Position numbers and translations under genes: made by a program
The notes under the pieces: model-generated
What the model saw: only the letters and a program-made list of their open reading frames with translations
Database searches by the model: none
What the model was told of the DNA's origin: nothing
Assembly (NCBI GenBank): GCA_002292365.1
Contig: DBBU01000052.1
Span: 78,734-142,733, forward strand
Origin: Flammeovirgaceae bacterium UBA976
GTDB taxonomy: Bacteria; Bacteroidota; Bacteroidia; Cytophagales; Cyclobacteriaceae
DNA: 64,000 nt
Direction: 5' to 3'
Part shown: positions 29,193-38,038 of the stretch, piece by piece
How the letters are laid out: each line of letters begins with the position of its first letter
Numbering within the stretch: the stretch's first letter is position 1

Positions 29193-29636
29193 ATGGCAGA
29201 AGAAAAAGAGCATTTCCAGTTGGATAAAAAGTGGTTGGGGAAAGGTCAGATCATCAGTTGCATCATCAATCAGGAGGGATATATGATTGCGTTGGCCTAT
29301 GATCATGATAAAGTGGTAGAGTACAACAATCGCTGGCTTGAAAAAGAAGAATCCTCATGGACTGAGGAAGGGCTTTTTAGTGTGCCCTCAGAAAGTCCAT
29401 TACCTCCATGGGTTATCTTGGAAACCAAACAGACAGATCATTTCATCATCAATGAAGCTTGGTTGGGACGCAGATTGCTACTTACCTACCAGACCAAAGA
29501 CGGGAAGGCACAATCTTATAACCACGATAAATACTATCTCAATCATAAAGAATTAATCACCAACCGTAAAGATTGGGATACAAGCAGGACATTTTGCGAT
29601 CCCAATAAGGGGACAATACCTAAACTGAAAAAATGA
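29193..29636 (+). CDS. small cytosolic protein with two internal repeats, unknown
   Basis: A 147-residue protein without signal or membrane segments. It consists of two similar halves: HFQLDKKWLGKGQII to YDHDKVVEYNNRWLEKEE, and HFIINEAWLGRRLLL to YNHDKYYLNHKEL. The shared pattern is HFxI(D/N)xxWLG, about 20 residues of strand, then Y-x-HDK and a Trp or His-rich helix. The repeat implies a duplicated small beta-hairpin module. No known family is recognised. It follows alkB by about 135 bases on the same strand and may or may not be co-transcribed. Confidence 0.7.
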   Translation: MAEEKEHFQLDKKWLGKGQIISCIINQEGYMIALAYDHDKVVEYNNRWLEKEESSWTEEGLFSVPSESPLPPWVILETKQTDHFIINEAWLGRRLLLTYQTKDGKAQSYNHDKYYLNHKELITNRKDWDTSRTFCDPNKGTIPKLKK

Positions 29637-30594
29637 GATAAATAATCAAATTAGTTCAGTGACCCCGACTTCTTTTTTTTGCAAACAAAAGGGCAACTTT
29701 TTTCAATATCTTTTAATCGTTTTCATTTGCATTGAACGGTTTTTACAATATTCATGGAGCTTAATGCTCGATTTATTAAGAGGAATAATATAGCCCCATG
29801 AAAGAATACGAATATGCCAAAACAAACGAGTGAGAATTCTTGATTTCCAGAGAATAATTATAGTTTACCGAATGAGGTCTCTTCTTTACTGATTACTAAT
29901 TCATCCCAAATTAGCCCAATGTGATTATTGCGTAAAGAACTGTTATGGATCTCAAGATCAATAGTATGAGCGTGGATTTAGTTTAAAGAGTTTTTTGAGT
30001 TAAAAACTTCATGTCTCATATAAAAGGTCGCAAGTCCCTGAGTTCTCACCCAACCAATCCTTACCTAACGGCAAATCTGGGTCATCTTTAGTCTCTGGAG
30101 CACTAATGCTGATAAAGAAGATGTATTTTGATAGGAATGTTTATGAAGGAGGGGCATAAGCCTCTTTTTTTTTCTGGATACATCTGACCTATCAAAATAA
30201 TACATTGTATCGAATCAAGAAGATCCATCTCTCAGGTATCTAAACCCACTTGAGCCACTATTTCACGATTGTCATTTTATTGCACCATTACAAGGGTAAA
30301 GAGTCTAATAAATGTCCACCCACCTAGAGTAGAGGAATAAAATATCCGTGTCTAATCTTATGCAAGAATCCATATGATCGCCTAAAATAACAACGAAATA
30401 TCGGTATGATGCGCTTTTCGACTTCAATAAATCAGAATTTTTTGTGACCCCATCTTGATATAAGTCCATTTTAGACGACAATTGAACATTTATAGGATTT
30501 CGTCGTCCGGATCGACTTCGTGTCGTGTAGGGAGGTTGCTCGCCTAAGGGGGATGTTATTTTCCATAGAAAAATAATGACTATTATTGCATTAT
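29637..30594. other. gene-poor stretch with decayed coding text
   Basis: Almost 960 bases without an intact gene. Its left part holds a minus-strand remnant (29858-30137, listed separately). The middle part (30150-30560) has a minus-strand open frame ending near 30305 whose text (MDLYQDGVTKNSDLLKS) is not recognised. A C/G-rich patch with internal CGTCG/CGACG symmetry lies at about 30497-30532. Confidence 0.45.
29858..30137 (-). pseudogene. decayed coding remnant, family not recognised
   Basis: Two minus-strand open segments in different frames lie end to end. The first (30137 to about 30009) reads KYIFFISISAPETKDDPDL, then PLGKDWLGENSGTCDLLYE, and stops at TGA 30009-30011. The second (29977 to 29858) reads IHAHTIDLEIHNSSLRNNH, then IGLIWDELVISKEETSFG, and ends at a TAA. 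Both have the composition of real protein, and the first has the look of a secretory start. The order and strand agree with one gene broken by an indel and stops. Confidence 0.5.
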
Positions 30595-31162
30595 ATGAAA
30601 CCCGTAATAATAATTTCTTTTGTGTTGACAGGATTTTTCGCACGTTCCCAATCGCCTCAAGCCACACGTTTATTCAATTTTGATTTTGAAAAGCAGCTCA
30701 TCACCATAGATACCGTAATCAAATTTGAGGGATTATCAAAAAAAGCAAATTATTAATTTGAGTTTTCATGGACTCATCGATGCACTAAAAAAACCATCTT
30801 ATGCACATGAACTGGAACGTGGTGATAGACTTGTAGGGGCGTCTAGTTTTGAACTTTATGCGTCTTTCAGCATGGATAGGTGGATAGATTTTAGGATAAC
30901 TATTTTAGCTAAAGATGATAGCGCAAGAATGATTATTGAAAACATTGAAAGTTATCGGCTTCAGAAAAAAAAGAAAGGGGCTTATGGAAGGCAGTCCAGC
31001 ACCATAACCTCTGCGATTGAGTTGTATTATTGTCGAGGAAAACATTTAACGAGTAAACGCATGGCACAGCTACAAAGTAGAGTTGAATCTAATTTTATCT
31101 ATATAATTGATGCTTGGAAAAAAAGCATTAATGAGCCAGGAGTCCTTTATGATGATTGGTGA
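30595..31162 (+). pseudogene. DUF4468-like secreted protein with frameshift in an A7 run
   Basis: Frame one starts at the ATG at 30595 with a signal peptide (MKPVIIISFVLTGFFARSQS) and continues FDFEKQLITIDTVIKFEGLSKK, then stops at TAA after the run of seven A at 30738-30744. The next frame takes over from there as QIINLSFHGLIDALKKPSY, then LVGASSFELYASF, WIDFRITILAKDDSARMIIENIE, and ends at 31162. Joined, the product is about 188 residues and matches the order of DUF4468-type TBP-fold proteins (strand, helix, GxGSF-like strand, amyloid-like pair). One extra A explains the break. It may be a true pseudogene, a sequencing error, or slippage on A7. Confidence 0.7.
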
Positions 31163-31364
31163 GGTGCCATTAGATGTCAGAGTAAATAACGGTGAGTAAA
31201 TCAATTGGAACTGTCCAGTAAGGGTAATCGCTTATAAATATCAGACTAAAAAGAGTATGATCTTTTCCTCTCATATTATGAAAATATTCTCTCTAGATTA
31301 AAAATGAATGATCGCACTGCATGCCACGAGGGCTTTTCAAAACAAATTATTATATTACGATTAT

Positions 31365-31583
31365 ATGAAAAAGTTTTTGGCTAGAGAAATTCTTATAGGG
31401 GCAGGGGTTCTTGGAGCTTTAATTTTGGAGTATCTGGTTTTATCAGCGCTTTTTGGCTATGATGTGAGTGATCAATACTTGGGCCTTTCTCTGCGGATTA
31501 TCTTGATATTGGTGTACGGGATCAGGCCCCTATCTATTGCGATTACATGGAGTATAGGCGTATTGAAATCCAATGATAATTAG
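31365..31583 (+). CDS. small membrane protein, unknown
   Basis: A 72-residue product from the ATG at 31365 (MKKFLAREILIGAGVLGAL). Two hydrophobic segments (about residues 9-28 and 38-60) are joined by a short polar loop (GYDVSDQYLG). Such small two-helix proteins are common in Bacteroidota and have no assigned function. It lies between the DUF4468-like remnant and the decayed DoxX/Crp pair and is not clearly in an operon. Confidence 0.5.
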   Translation: MKKFLAREILIGAGVLGALILEYLVLSALFGYDVSDQYLGLSLRIILILVYGIRPLSIAITWSIGVLKSNDN

Positions 31584-31787
31584 CCAACTTTTAAAATTAT
31601 AACCGATCATATTTGATTCGATCGACCAAATTTAAGCAGACGGAAAAGAAACGGATCCGGAGGGAAAGTAAACTGCCTTAACCCTTTATCGTGACTCTTT
31701 TCGGCTAATCCATATTATTTATGTAGAGACCGTTTCTCGAAGAGGGGTCCATGATATTAAGGAATTTCAGCAATCTTGAAACAATTA

Positions 31788-32170
31788 TCACATAAGTCCC
31801 GACCTGCTGTAGGCAACAAAAACGTCCAAAGCAATAATGAAAAGAATAGTTGCGATGGCTTCAGCACCATCTTTTCTTTGAATGTGCAACACAATGGCAC
31901 CGATCATGGTGCACGTCGCGCACCCAAAGCGGCCAATAGAGTTAACCAAACAGCGATATTTAGTATTTGAAGAAGTGTTAAACCAAAACCAATCAAGGAT
32001 TCCACAACCCCGATGATTTTAATCTAGATACTGGGCAACGAATCTACCCAATCCACGCGACCCCTTCCGAGGGTCTTAAATTTTTTGTTTGTAGTGGCTA
32101 GTTTCAAAACCCCGATAAAGAGCGTAAGTACTGCTAATATTCCTTGAAAAACCCAAATGGTAGTATCCAT
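31788..32170 (-). pseudogene. DoxX-family membrane protein, inactivated
   Basis: From the ATG at 32170 the frame reads MDTTIWVFQGILAVLTLFIG, then KLATTNKKFKTLGRG and WVDSLPSI, meets TAG at 32024-32026, and continues IKIIGVVESLIGFGLTLLQILNI. After a lost base the next frame gives CTMIGAIVLHIQRKDGAEA and IATILFIIALDVFVAYSR, ending at 31788. The order (short first helix, Lys-rich loop, IGxVExLxxxGL, MIGAIxxHxxRK) is that of DoxX-like proteins of about 125 residues. One nonsense and one frameshift lesion are present. It lies next to a dead Crp-type gene on the same strand. Confidence 0.85.
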
Positions 32171-32247
32171 AACTTTTTGTTTTAAGAGTCAAAGATGATG
32201 GCCTTAATCTATAAAAGCATTGATGTAGATAAAGAAAGGGAAAGCAA

Positions 32248-32716
32248 TTACCAATGGATCAATAATTCTTTTCTTATGCTGCTCAAGGCTTTAGGGCTTA
32301 TGCCCAAATAAGAGGCCGTCATTTTTTATGGAGCCTTTTGCGTGATGTCAGGATAGGTTTCCATAAAATAGGCATAGCGACCATTGCCGTAGCACTCATC
32401 AGAATCGTAACTCTTTTCTGAGTAGTAACAATGCCTTTTACTAATTTTGAGGGGCTGATATTATCGAGCTTAATGTTCTTATGTTCTATACGAACGAAGG
32501 AAGTTTCAAGGCCTTCAATGTAAAGATTTGCTGGAGCAATTGTTTCACAAGCATCTACCATTAACCCTCCTTCTTGAGCGAACATAAATACATGATTGTT
32601 TCCTTTTTTATCAATAGAATAGCTAAAGAGTAAATCTTTTTCAACGTTGTCAGTTTTGTGTTATTTATGTCACCTTTGATTTTGCTAGAGGCTTTCTTTT
32701 TTTATTTCTATGCTCA
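32248..32716 (-). pseudogene. Crp/Fnr-type regulator, inactivated
   Basis: Fragments in different minus-strand frames follow the order of a short Crp regulator. Near 32716-32640 the text is KKESL-stop-QNQR with several stops. The middle is clear: VEKDLLFSYSIDKKGNNHV, then FMFAQEGGLMVDACETIAP and LYIEGLETSFVRIEH. The C-terminal part is in another frame, RYAYFMETYPDITQKAP, a TAA, then MTASYLGISPKALSSIRKEL, the recognition helix, ending at TAA 32248-32250. At least two frameshifts and several stops are present. It resembles the intact regulator at 2979-3554, which also lies next to a DoxX-like gene. The 5' limit is approximate. Confidence 0.85.
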
Positions 32717-32745
32717 TAGGAGTAGAGCATGTACCGAGTTGAATA

Positions 32746-33615
32746 TCACTCTTTTTTAAACCCGTGAAGCTGTTGCTTTACAAAACTTTTGGGAAAGGTT
32801 TCGTCTTCCGGAAACCCCAAGGGAGCCTCACCGCTGTCCTCAGGGATGTAATTGGTCTTAAACAGATAATCCCAGAGGCTGAGGCTGATGGCAAAATTGA
32901 CTCCCACTTTTCCAGTAGGAATGGTTTTGGCATGGTGATATAAATGCATTACTGGATTATTAAAGAGGTATTTGAAGATGCCCCAAGTAAGTTTAATATT
33001 GGCATGATTTAGATGACCTATCATGATGGTCATAAAGTGTACTACAAAAGCTTGTTGAGGCTCAAAGCCTCCTAAAATCATTACGGCAAAAGTTTTAAGG
33101 GGTTTGTAGAGGATGTTTTCCATCCAATGGTATCGCATGTGTGCAGCAAATCCCATTTCTTTGACGCTGTGATGCACTTTGTGAAATTGCCATAAAAAAG
33201 AATATTTGTGTAATAACATGTGTGTGAGCCACTGCACAAAATCTAAAACTACGAAAAATAAGAGCAATTGAGCCCATTGAGGAAGATCAGCTAAATCGAT
33301 CAGGACGAGTTGGGTGAGAGGGATATTTAAGTCATTAAAAAAAACGGTGAGCAGAGCATAAAAACCACTGACCGCAATCGAAAAAACAAAAAAATTGAAA
33401 AACATATAGAATACATCCAACCAAAAGTCTTTTCGAATGATTGCTTGATGCTTACGCCAAGGAAAGACTATTTCTAAACCCCAAACGAGCAAGGATATGA
33501 TGATAATCCCCCAAAAATAATTTTGGAACCAAGGAACTTCTCCGATTATCGATTTCCAAGTCCAATACAAACTTCCATTAAAAGTATTTAAAAAAGCTTC
33601 GAGGTAGGGCATCAT
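32746..33615 (-). CDS. sterol desaturase/fatty-acid hydroxylase superfamily protein
   Basis: A 289-residue membrane protein with four or more helices and the His-box pattern of the family: WLTHMLLHKYSFLWQFHKVHH (HxxxH, HxxHH; about residues 130-150) and NPVMHLYHHAK (about 225), plus a further His in MIGHLNHANI. These di-iron enzymes hydroxylate or desaturate lipids or sterol-like compounds. Bacterial members have varied substrates (for example carotenoids, sterols, ether lipids). It is transcribed alone; the decayed Crp gene lies just downstream. The substrate is not deducible. Confidence 0.9.
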   Translation of the reverse strand: MMPYLEAFLNTFNGSLYWTWKSIIGEVPWFQNYFWGIIIISLLVWGLEIVFPWRKHQAIIRKDFWLDVFYMFFNFFVFSIAVSGFYALLTVFFNDLNIPLTQLVLIDLADLPQWAQLLLFFVVLDFVQWLTHMLLHKYSFLWQFHKVHHSVKEMGFAAHMRYHWMENILYKPLKTFAVMILGGFEPQQAFVVHFMTIMIGHLNHANIKLTWGIFKYLFNNPVMHLYHHAKTIPTGKVGVNFAISLSLWDYLFKTNYIPEDSGEAPLGFPEDETFPKSFVKQQLHGFKKE

Positions 33616-33889
33616 TTTATTGTCCGAATTATAAAAAGTAGGGCATTTAAAAAAAACTTTATTTAACGAACGAGATTATTTTAAAATTAGTTCAAATATA
33701 GTAACTGTGACTTACAAGCGAATGATTTTTTGAGAACAGAGTTCAGTCGATTTAAAGCCAATGGATATTTTTTTAAACACGAGTTAATCTGTATTTTTCT
33801 GCATAAAATAAATGTCTCATCCTGATTTTGGACTTAATTATAGGGATAGGGCGGTCCATTTATTTCAATTTTACCATCTTTGCAGTACG

Positions 33890-35029
33890 ATGCAAAAAGA
33901 AATCTCGGATTACAAAATTGGTTTATTGGGAGGAGGTCAGCTCGGCCGTATGTTGCTACAGTCTGCCATGGATCTCAATCTTGAGGTTGCGATCATGGAT
34001 GCAGATCCCAACGCGCCTTGTGCTCATTTGGTACAACATTTCACGGTGGGGAAGTTGACGGATTACGAGGATGTCATGCGTTTTGGTCAGGATAAGAATT
34101 TGATTACGATCGAAATTGAAAATGTAAACATTGAAGCACTAAAGGAATTAGAGGCTACCGGCATCAAAGTTTTTCCACAACCCCACATCATTGAGCTCAT
34201 TCAAGACAAACGCAAGCAAAAGAATTTTTACAGATCTATGAGGATACCGACAGCTGATTTTGTATTGACAGAATCTAAAGCGGATGTATTGAATTATTTA
34301 GAAATGATCCCTGCTGTGCACAAGCTAGGAACAGAGGGTTATGATGGCCGTGGTGTTCAGATGATCAGAACCGCTGCCGATACCCATAAAGCTTTCGATC
34401 GACCGGGTATTTTGGAAAAATGCATTGATTTTCAAACAGAAATCAGTGTCATTGTTGCGCGAAATGAGCGAGGAGAGGTAGCGACGTATCCGTCAGTGGA
34501 ATTGTCCTTTCACCCAGAGGCAAACCTTGTAGAATTTTTATTTTCACCTGCGGATCTTACAAAGAAGATTGAGGCTAAGGCCCAAGCATTGGCTGTCGAA
34601 GTGATAACTAAATTGGGCATGGTGGGATTATTGGCCGTAGAGATGTTTTTGACCCGTGAGGGTAGATTACTGGTCAACGAAGTGGCGCCCCGGACCCATA
34701 ACAGCGGGCACCACACCATAGAGGCCAATCAAACGTCACAATTTGAACAGCATTTAAGGGCAGTGCTTAATCTGCCGTTGGGAACTACCCAGATGTTGAT
34801 TCCTGCGGCTATGGTCAATTTGTTGGGAGCACCCAACCATACAGGTAGCGCCATCTATGAGGGACTATCTGAAGCGATGCAAATGCCAGGAGTACACCTC
34901 CATCTCTATGGTAAAAAAATAACGAGACCTTTCAGAAAGATGGGCCATGTTACCATTACAAATGAAGACATGTCCACACTGAAAGCATCCGCTAATCAAA
35001 TAAAAAACATTTTAAAAGTCAAAGCATGA
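33890..35029 (+). CDS. purK: N5-carboxyaminoimidazole ribonucleotide synthase
   Basis: A 379-residue ATP-grasp enzyme that makes N5-CAIR from AIR, ATP and bicarbonate. The nucleotide-binding start YKIGLLGGGQLGRMLLQSA, the ATP-grasp core (KLGTEGYDGRGVQMI, VEMFLTREGRLLVNEVAPR) and HNSGHHTIEA are all present. The start is taken at the ATG at 33890 because the family begins there and a CATCTTTGCA promoter-like element ends only seven bases before; a longer upstream frame is spurious. It overlaps purE by 4 bases (ATGA). Confidence 0.97.
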   Translation: MQKEISDYKIGLLGGGQLGRMLLQSAMDLNLEVAIMDADPNAPCAHLVQHFTVGKLTDYEDVMRFGQDKNLITIEIENVNIEALKELEATGIKVFPQPHIIELIQDKRKQKNFYRSMRIPTADFVLTESKADVLNYLEMIPAVHKLGTEGYDGRGVQMIRTAADTHKAFDRPGILEKCIDFQTEISVIVARNERGEVATYPSVELSFHPEANLVEFLFSPADLTKKIEAKAQALAVEVITKLGMVGLLAVEMFLTREGRLLVNEVAPRTHNSGHHTIEANQTSQFEQHLRAVLNLPLGTTQMLIPAAMVNLLGAPNHTGSAIYEGLSEAMQMPGVHLHLYGKKITRPFRKMGHVTITNEDMSTLKASANQIKNILKVKA

Positions 35030-35550
35030 GCGATTCAAAAGTAGGAATTATTATGGGCAGCAAATCGGATTTGAACATTATGTCCGAAGCAGCAGAAATT
35101 TTGGAAATACTTGGTCTAGCGTCAGAAGTAAGGATTGTGTCAGCACATCGGACCCCTAAGCGAATGGTAGCATATGCCCAGAGTGCTAGAGAACGAGGCC
35201 TAAAAGTCATTATAGCAGGAGCTGGAGGGGCCGCGCATTTACCCGGCATGGTGGCCTCTTTGACGAGTTTACCGGTCATCGGAGTTCCTATCAAATCAAG
35301 AAATTCAATAGACGGTTGGGATTCAGTGCTCTCCATTTTGCAAATGCCCGGCGGAATTCCGGTAGCAACAGTTGCTCTAGATGGCGCTAAAAATGCTGGG
35401 ATTTTGGCAGCAAAAATTATTGGTGCCTTTGACGAAGAAGTAGCGAGTAAATTGAATGACTATAGAAAATCATTGGAGGATGCCGTATTACAGCACAACG
35501 ATGATTTAAAGCACAATGGTTGGAAAGGGAATGCGATTGGTTTTAAATAA
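35026..35550 (+). CDS. purE: N5-carboxyaminoimidazole ribonucleotide mutase
   Basis: A 174-residue class I PurE that converts N5-CAIR to CAIR in purine synthesis. The family text is complete: VGIIMGSKSDLNIMSEAAEIL, VSAHRTPKRMVAYA, IIAGAGGAAHLPGMVAS, LPVIGVPI and QMPGGIPVATVA. The catalytic His is in SAHRTP. It is translationally coupled to purK through an ATGA overlap. Confidence 0.97.
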   Translation: MSDSKVGIIMGSKSDLNIMSEAAEILEILGLASEVRIVSAHRTPKRMVAYAQSARERGLKVIIAGAGGAAHLPGMVASLTSLPVIGVPIKSRNSIDGWDSVLSILQMPGGIPVATVALDGAKNAGILAAKIIGAFDEEVASKLNDYRKSLEDAVLQHNDDLKHNGWKGNAIGFK

Positions 35551-35646
35551 TCTTTTCTCAAATCATGGGCTTATTTTCTTTCAACGGGGTAATGATTAAT
35601 GACCCTTTTTCCAATTTTTTTAGAAAAATAAAGTTAATTTAAGGGG

Positions 35647-35883
35647 ATGCATCCATTTTATATTGATTTATTGCTTTGCTTGCTTACTTATGGAATTCTT
35701 TTAGTGATTATATACAGGGGGTCAACGAATGTCATTAGGCGATTCAATATAAATGATCAGGATGACGAGGGGGGCTTGCTTTTTGATTATGAAAAAGGGC
35801 CTGTGTTAGATTTACCGCCGGGTGTGCGTTGGCCTTTTAGGCCTGTCGAACGTAATAAAGAACACGAAGAATGCATTAAATGA
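35647..35883 (+). CDS. small membrane-anchored protein, unknown
   Basis: A 78-residue protein with one N-terminal helix (YIDLLLCLLTYGILLVIIY) and a short soluble tail containing DDEGGLLFDYEKGPVLDLPPG and WPFRPVE. The Pro-rich conserved-looking tail suggests a real, lineage-restricted gene. Its last 8 bases overlap the end of the convergent lipoprotein gene. Function unknown. Confidence 0.6.
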   Translation: MHPFYIDLLLCLLTYGILLVIIYRGSTNVIRRFNINDQDDEGGLLFDYEKGPVLDLPPGVRWPFRPVERNKEHEECIK

Positions 35884-36424
35884 TGCATCCCTTGATCATG
35901 AATTGGGTAGTATTCGTTAAGAGCACCTTTTGAGTGCCCACAATTTCAAAAGAGGTCAATAAACCGTTGTTAAAATTCATTTTCAAATTTCTTTGTGAAG
36001 TATAAATGACTTCAGCGTCATCATCCAAAAAGTAGCCATCAATGGTTTTTACCTGACCTTTATCTTTGGTGATCTTAAGAAATTTAATTGACATAAGAGC
36101 GTCTTTTTTTGGGCGATAAGAAGTGCTTTTAAGGTCCGTTTCTGCATTTATGGAGCCCACAAATTTTGATTTATTGAGCTCTAAGAGGCTGAAAATTTTA
36201 AGTTCACTTTCCCAGTCTATAGCGTCAGCTGAGAACGATCGAGTTTCTATATTCTCACCGATTTGAACGGTTTTGGTCAAGGCGTTTTGGTTTGATTTGA
36301 GTAAGGAAATTTGTGCGAAGATCAAGGAATCGATGGAGAAATATTTTTCTGACTTAAACCTTTCTTGGGGGCCAGTGCAACCATACACACAAAGTAAAAT
36401 AGTTGAGTAAAATAGATATTTCAT
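35876..36424 (-). CDS. putative lipoprotein, unknown family
   Basis: A 182-residue protein with a lipoprotein signal (MKYLFYSTILLCVYGC). The mature part is strand-rich with no recognised motif; segments LMSIKFLKITKDKGQVKTIDG and VIYTSQRNLKMNFNNGLL suggest a LolA/LppX-like or lipocalin-like sandwich. It starts one base after the gpmI stop on the same strand, so it is expressed with gpmI. Function unknown. Confidence 0.7.
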   Translation of the reverse strand: MKYLFYSTILLCVYGCTGPQERFKSEKYFSIDSLIFAQISLLKSNQNALTKTVQIGENIETRSFSADAIDWESELKIFSLLELNKSKFVGSINAETDLKSTSYRPKKDALMSIKFLKITKDKGQVKTIDGYFLDDDAEVIYTSQRNLKMNFNNGLLTSFEIVGTQKVLLTNTTQFMIKGCII

Positions 36425-36425
36425 A

Positions 36426-37946
36426 TTAATAAAGGAGCTCCCCAGTCATCTCTTTGGGAATTTCAAGTCCCATTAATTTTAAAATAGTTGGGGCTAAATC
36501 TCCAAGTTTTCCATGTTTTACAGGGGATGAGAAATCAGGATCCACGACGATAAAAGGCACCAAGTTGGTGGTGTGTGCCGTATGAGGGCTACCGTCGTCA
36601 TTGACCATATAATCTGAATTACCATGATCTGCGATGATCAGCGTGGTATACCCCTTTTTTAGGGCCGTAGCAACTACTTGTTCGACGCAATGATCTACCG
36701 TTTCGCAAGCTTTAATGGCAGCCTGAAACACGCCTGTGTGACCAACCATATCCGGATTAGCAAAATTCAAACAAACAAAATCAGCCCATTGCTGCTCCAG
36801 TTCTGGAATAATAGCCTTTTCTATATCCCCAGCGCTCATCTCGGGTTGTAAATCATAAGTAGCCACCCTAGGAGAGGGGCAGAGCAGTCTTTTTTCACCT
36901 TTGAAGGCGTCTTCTCTACCTCCTGAAAAGAAAAAAGTAACATGGGGGTACTTTTCTGTCTCAGCAATTCTAATTTGATGCTTTCCCGCCTTTTCCAGGA
37001 CTTCTCCCAGAGTATTGGATAAATTATCTTTTCTAAAGATGACTTTAACGTTTTGATAGGAGTCATCATAGCTGGTCATGGTGAGATAGTGCAAAGGCAG
37101 TTTATACATATCTTCATTAGGGAAATCACGTTGAGTGAGCACTTCAGTGATCTCTCTACCTCTATCAGTCCGAAAATTGAAACATATCACGACATCGCCT
37201 TCTTTAATTTTTGCCCTGGGCTGCCCAGAGGCATCTGTCGCAATGATAGGATGCATGAATTCATCTGTAACGTCTTTAGCATAAGCGGCTTCAATAGCTG
37301 CGGTGACATCTGTTGTTTTTGTACCTATGCCCTTAACTAAGGTATCGTAGGCAACCTTAATGCGTTCCCATCTTTTATCTCTATCCATTGCATAATACCT
37401 ACCTACTATAGAGGCGACGGACCCTACATAATTTTTTAAGTGCGCTGATAGGTCATTGATAAATCCTAAACCACTTTTCGGATCGCAATCTCGACCATCG
37501 GTAAATGCATGAACAAATACCTTTGAACATTTATGTTTATGGGCAGCCTGAATTAATACTTTGAGGTGATCTAAATGAGCATGAACACCCCCGTCCGAAA
37601 CTAGGCCTATAAAATGGATAGCACGTTGGTTTTCTTTGGCATAATCAAAGGCCTCAACCAAGGTTTTTTCTTCACCAAGGCTACCCTCTTCTGCAGCAAT
37701 ATTGATTTTTACAAGATCTTGATAAACGACTCTGCCAGCGCCCAAGTTCATGTGGCCTACTTCGGAATTGCCCATTTGTCCTTTGGGAAGTCCAACAGCA
37801 ATGCCTGAAGCTTCGAGGGTGCTGTGCGAATACTTCTTATACAGGCTATCGATAAAGGGGGTATCGGCGGCATCGATGGCAGAAACTTCTTTATCTGTGG
37901 CTATGCCCCAGCCATCCAAAATCATTAAGATCACACGTTTATCCAT
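36426..37946 (-). CDS. gpmI: 2,3-bisphosphoglycerate-independent phosphoglycerate mutase
   Basis: A 506-residue alkaline-phosphatase-superfamily enzyme that interconverts 3- and 2-phosphoglycerate using two Mn ions. MILDGWGI supplies the first Asp, GNSEVGHMNLGAGR the phosphorylated Ser at residue 62, then HAFTDGRDCDP, the metal ligands near FANPDMVGHTG and IADHGNSDYM. Length is typical. A -7 element sits only a few bases before the ATG. The lipoprotein gene 35876-36424 follows directly. Confidence 0.97.
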   Translation of the reverse strand: MDKRVILMILDGWGIATDKEVSAIDAADTPFIDSLYKKYSHSTLEASGIAVGLPKGQMGNSEVGHMNLGAGRVVYQDLVKINIAAEEGSLGEEKTLVEAFDYAKENQRAIHFIGLVSDGGVHAHLDHLKVLIQAAHKHKCSKVFVHAFTDGRDCDPKSGLGFINDLSAHLKNYVGSVASIVGRYYAMDRDKRWERIKVAYDTLVKGIGTKTTDVTAAIEAAYAKDVTDEFMHPIIATDASGQPRAKIKEGDVVICFNFRTDRGREITEVLTQRDFPNEDMYKLPLHYLTMTSYDDSYQNVKVIFRKDNLSNTLGEVLEKAGKHQIRIAETEKYPHVTFFFSGGREDAFKGEKRLLCPSPRVATYDLQPEMSAGDIEKAIIPELEQQWADFVCLNFANPDMVGHTGVFQAAIKACETVDHCVEQVVATALKKGYTTLIIADHGNSDYMVNDDGSPHTAHTTNLVPFIVVDPDFSSPVKHGKLGDLAPTILKLMGLEIPKEMTGELLY

Positions 37947-37950
37947 AGGG

Positions 37951-37958
37951 CAAATATA
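37951..37958 (-). promoter_or_regulatory. candidate -7 element of gpmI
   Basis: The minus strand reads TATATTTG, an exact TAnnTTTG match, four bases before the gpmI ATG; a transcript from here would have almost no leader. Confidence 0.5.
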
Positions 37959-37988
37959 AAGGAACTGCTTGCTCCTCTAAGTAATTTT

Positions 37989-38002
37989 TTTGTAATTTAC
38001 GC
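37989..38002 (+). promoter_or_regulatory. candidate promoter -7 region of the DUF4783-nadC operon
   Basis: TTTGTAATTTACGC lies 36 bases before the ATG at 38039 and shares its core with the sites at 13949 and 27971. Confidence 0.4.
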
Positions 38003-38038
38003 TTACGTTTAAGCAATTTTAATTTCCTTTTGATCAAA

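Noticed and set aside
30305..30667. 120-codon minus-strand frame
   Set aside because: Overlaps the signal-peptide start of the DUF4468-like gene, has mixed composition and no recognisable motif.
31776..31970. 64-codon plus-strand frame
   Set aside because: It is the antisense shadow of the DoxX-like pseudogene.
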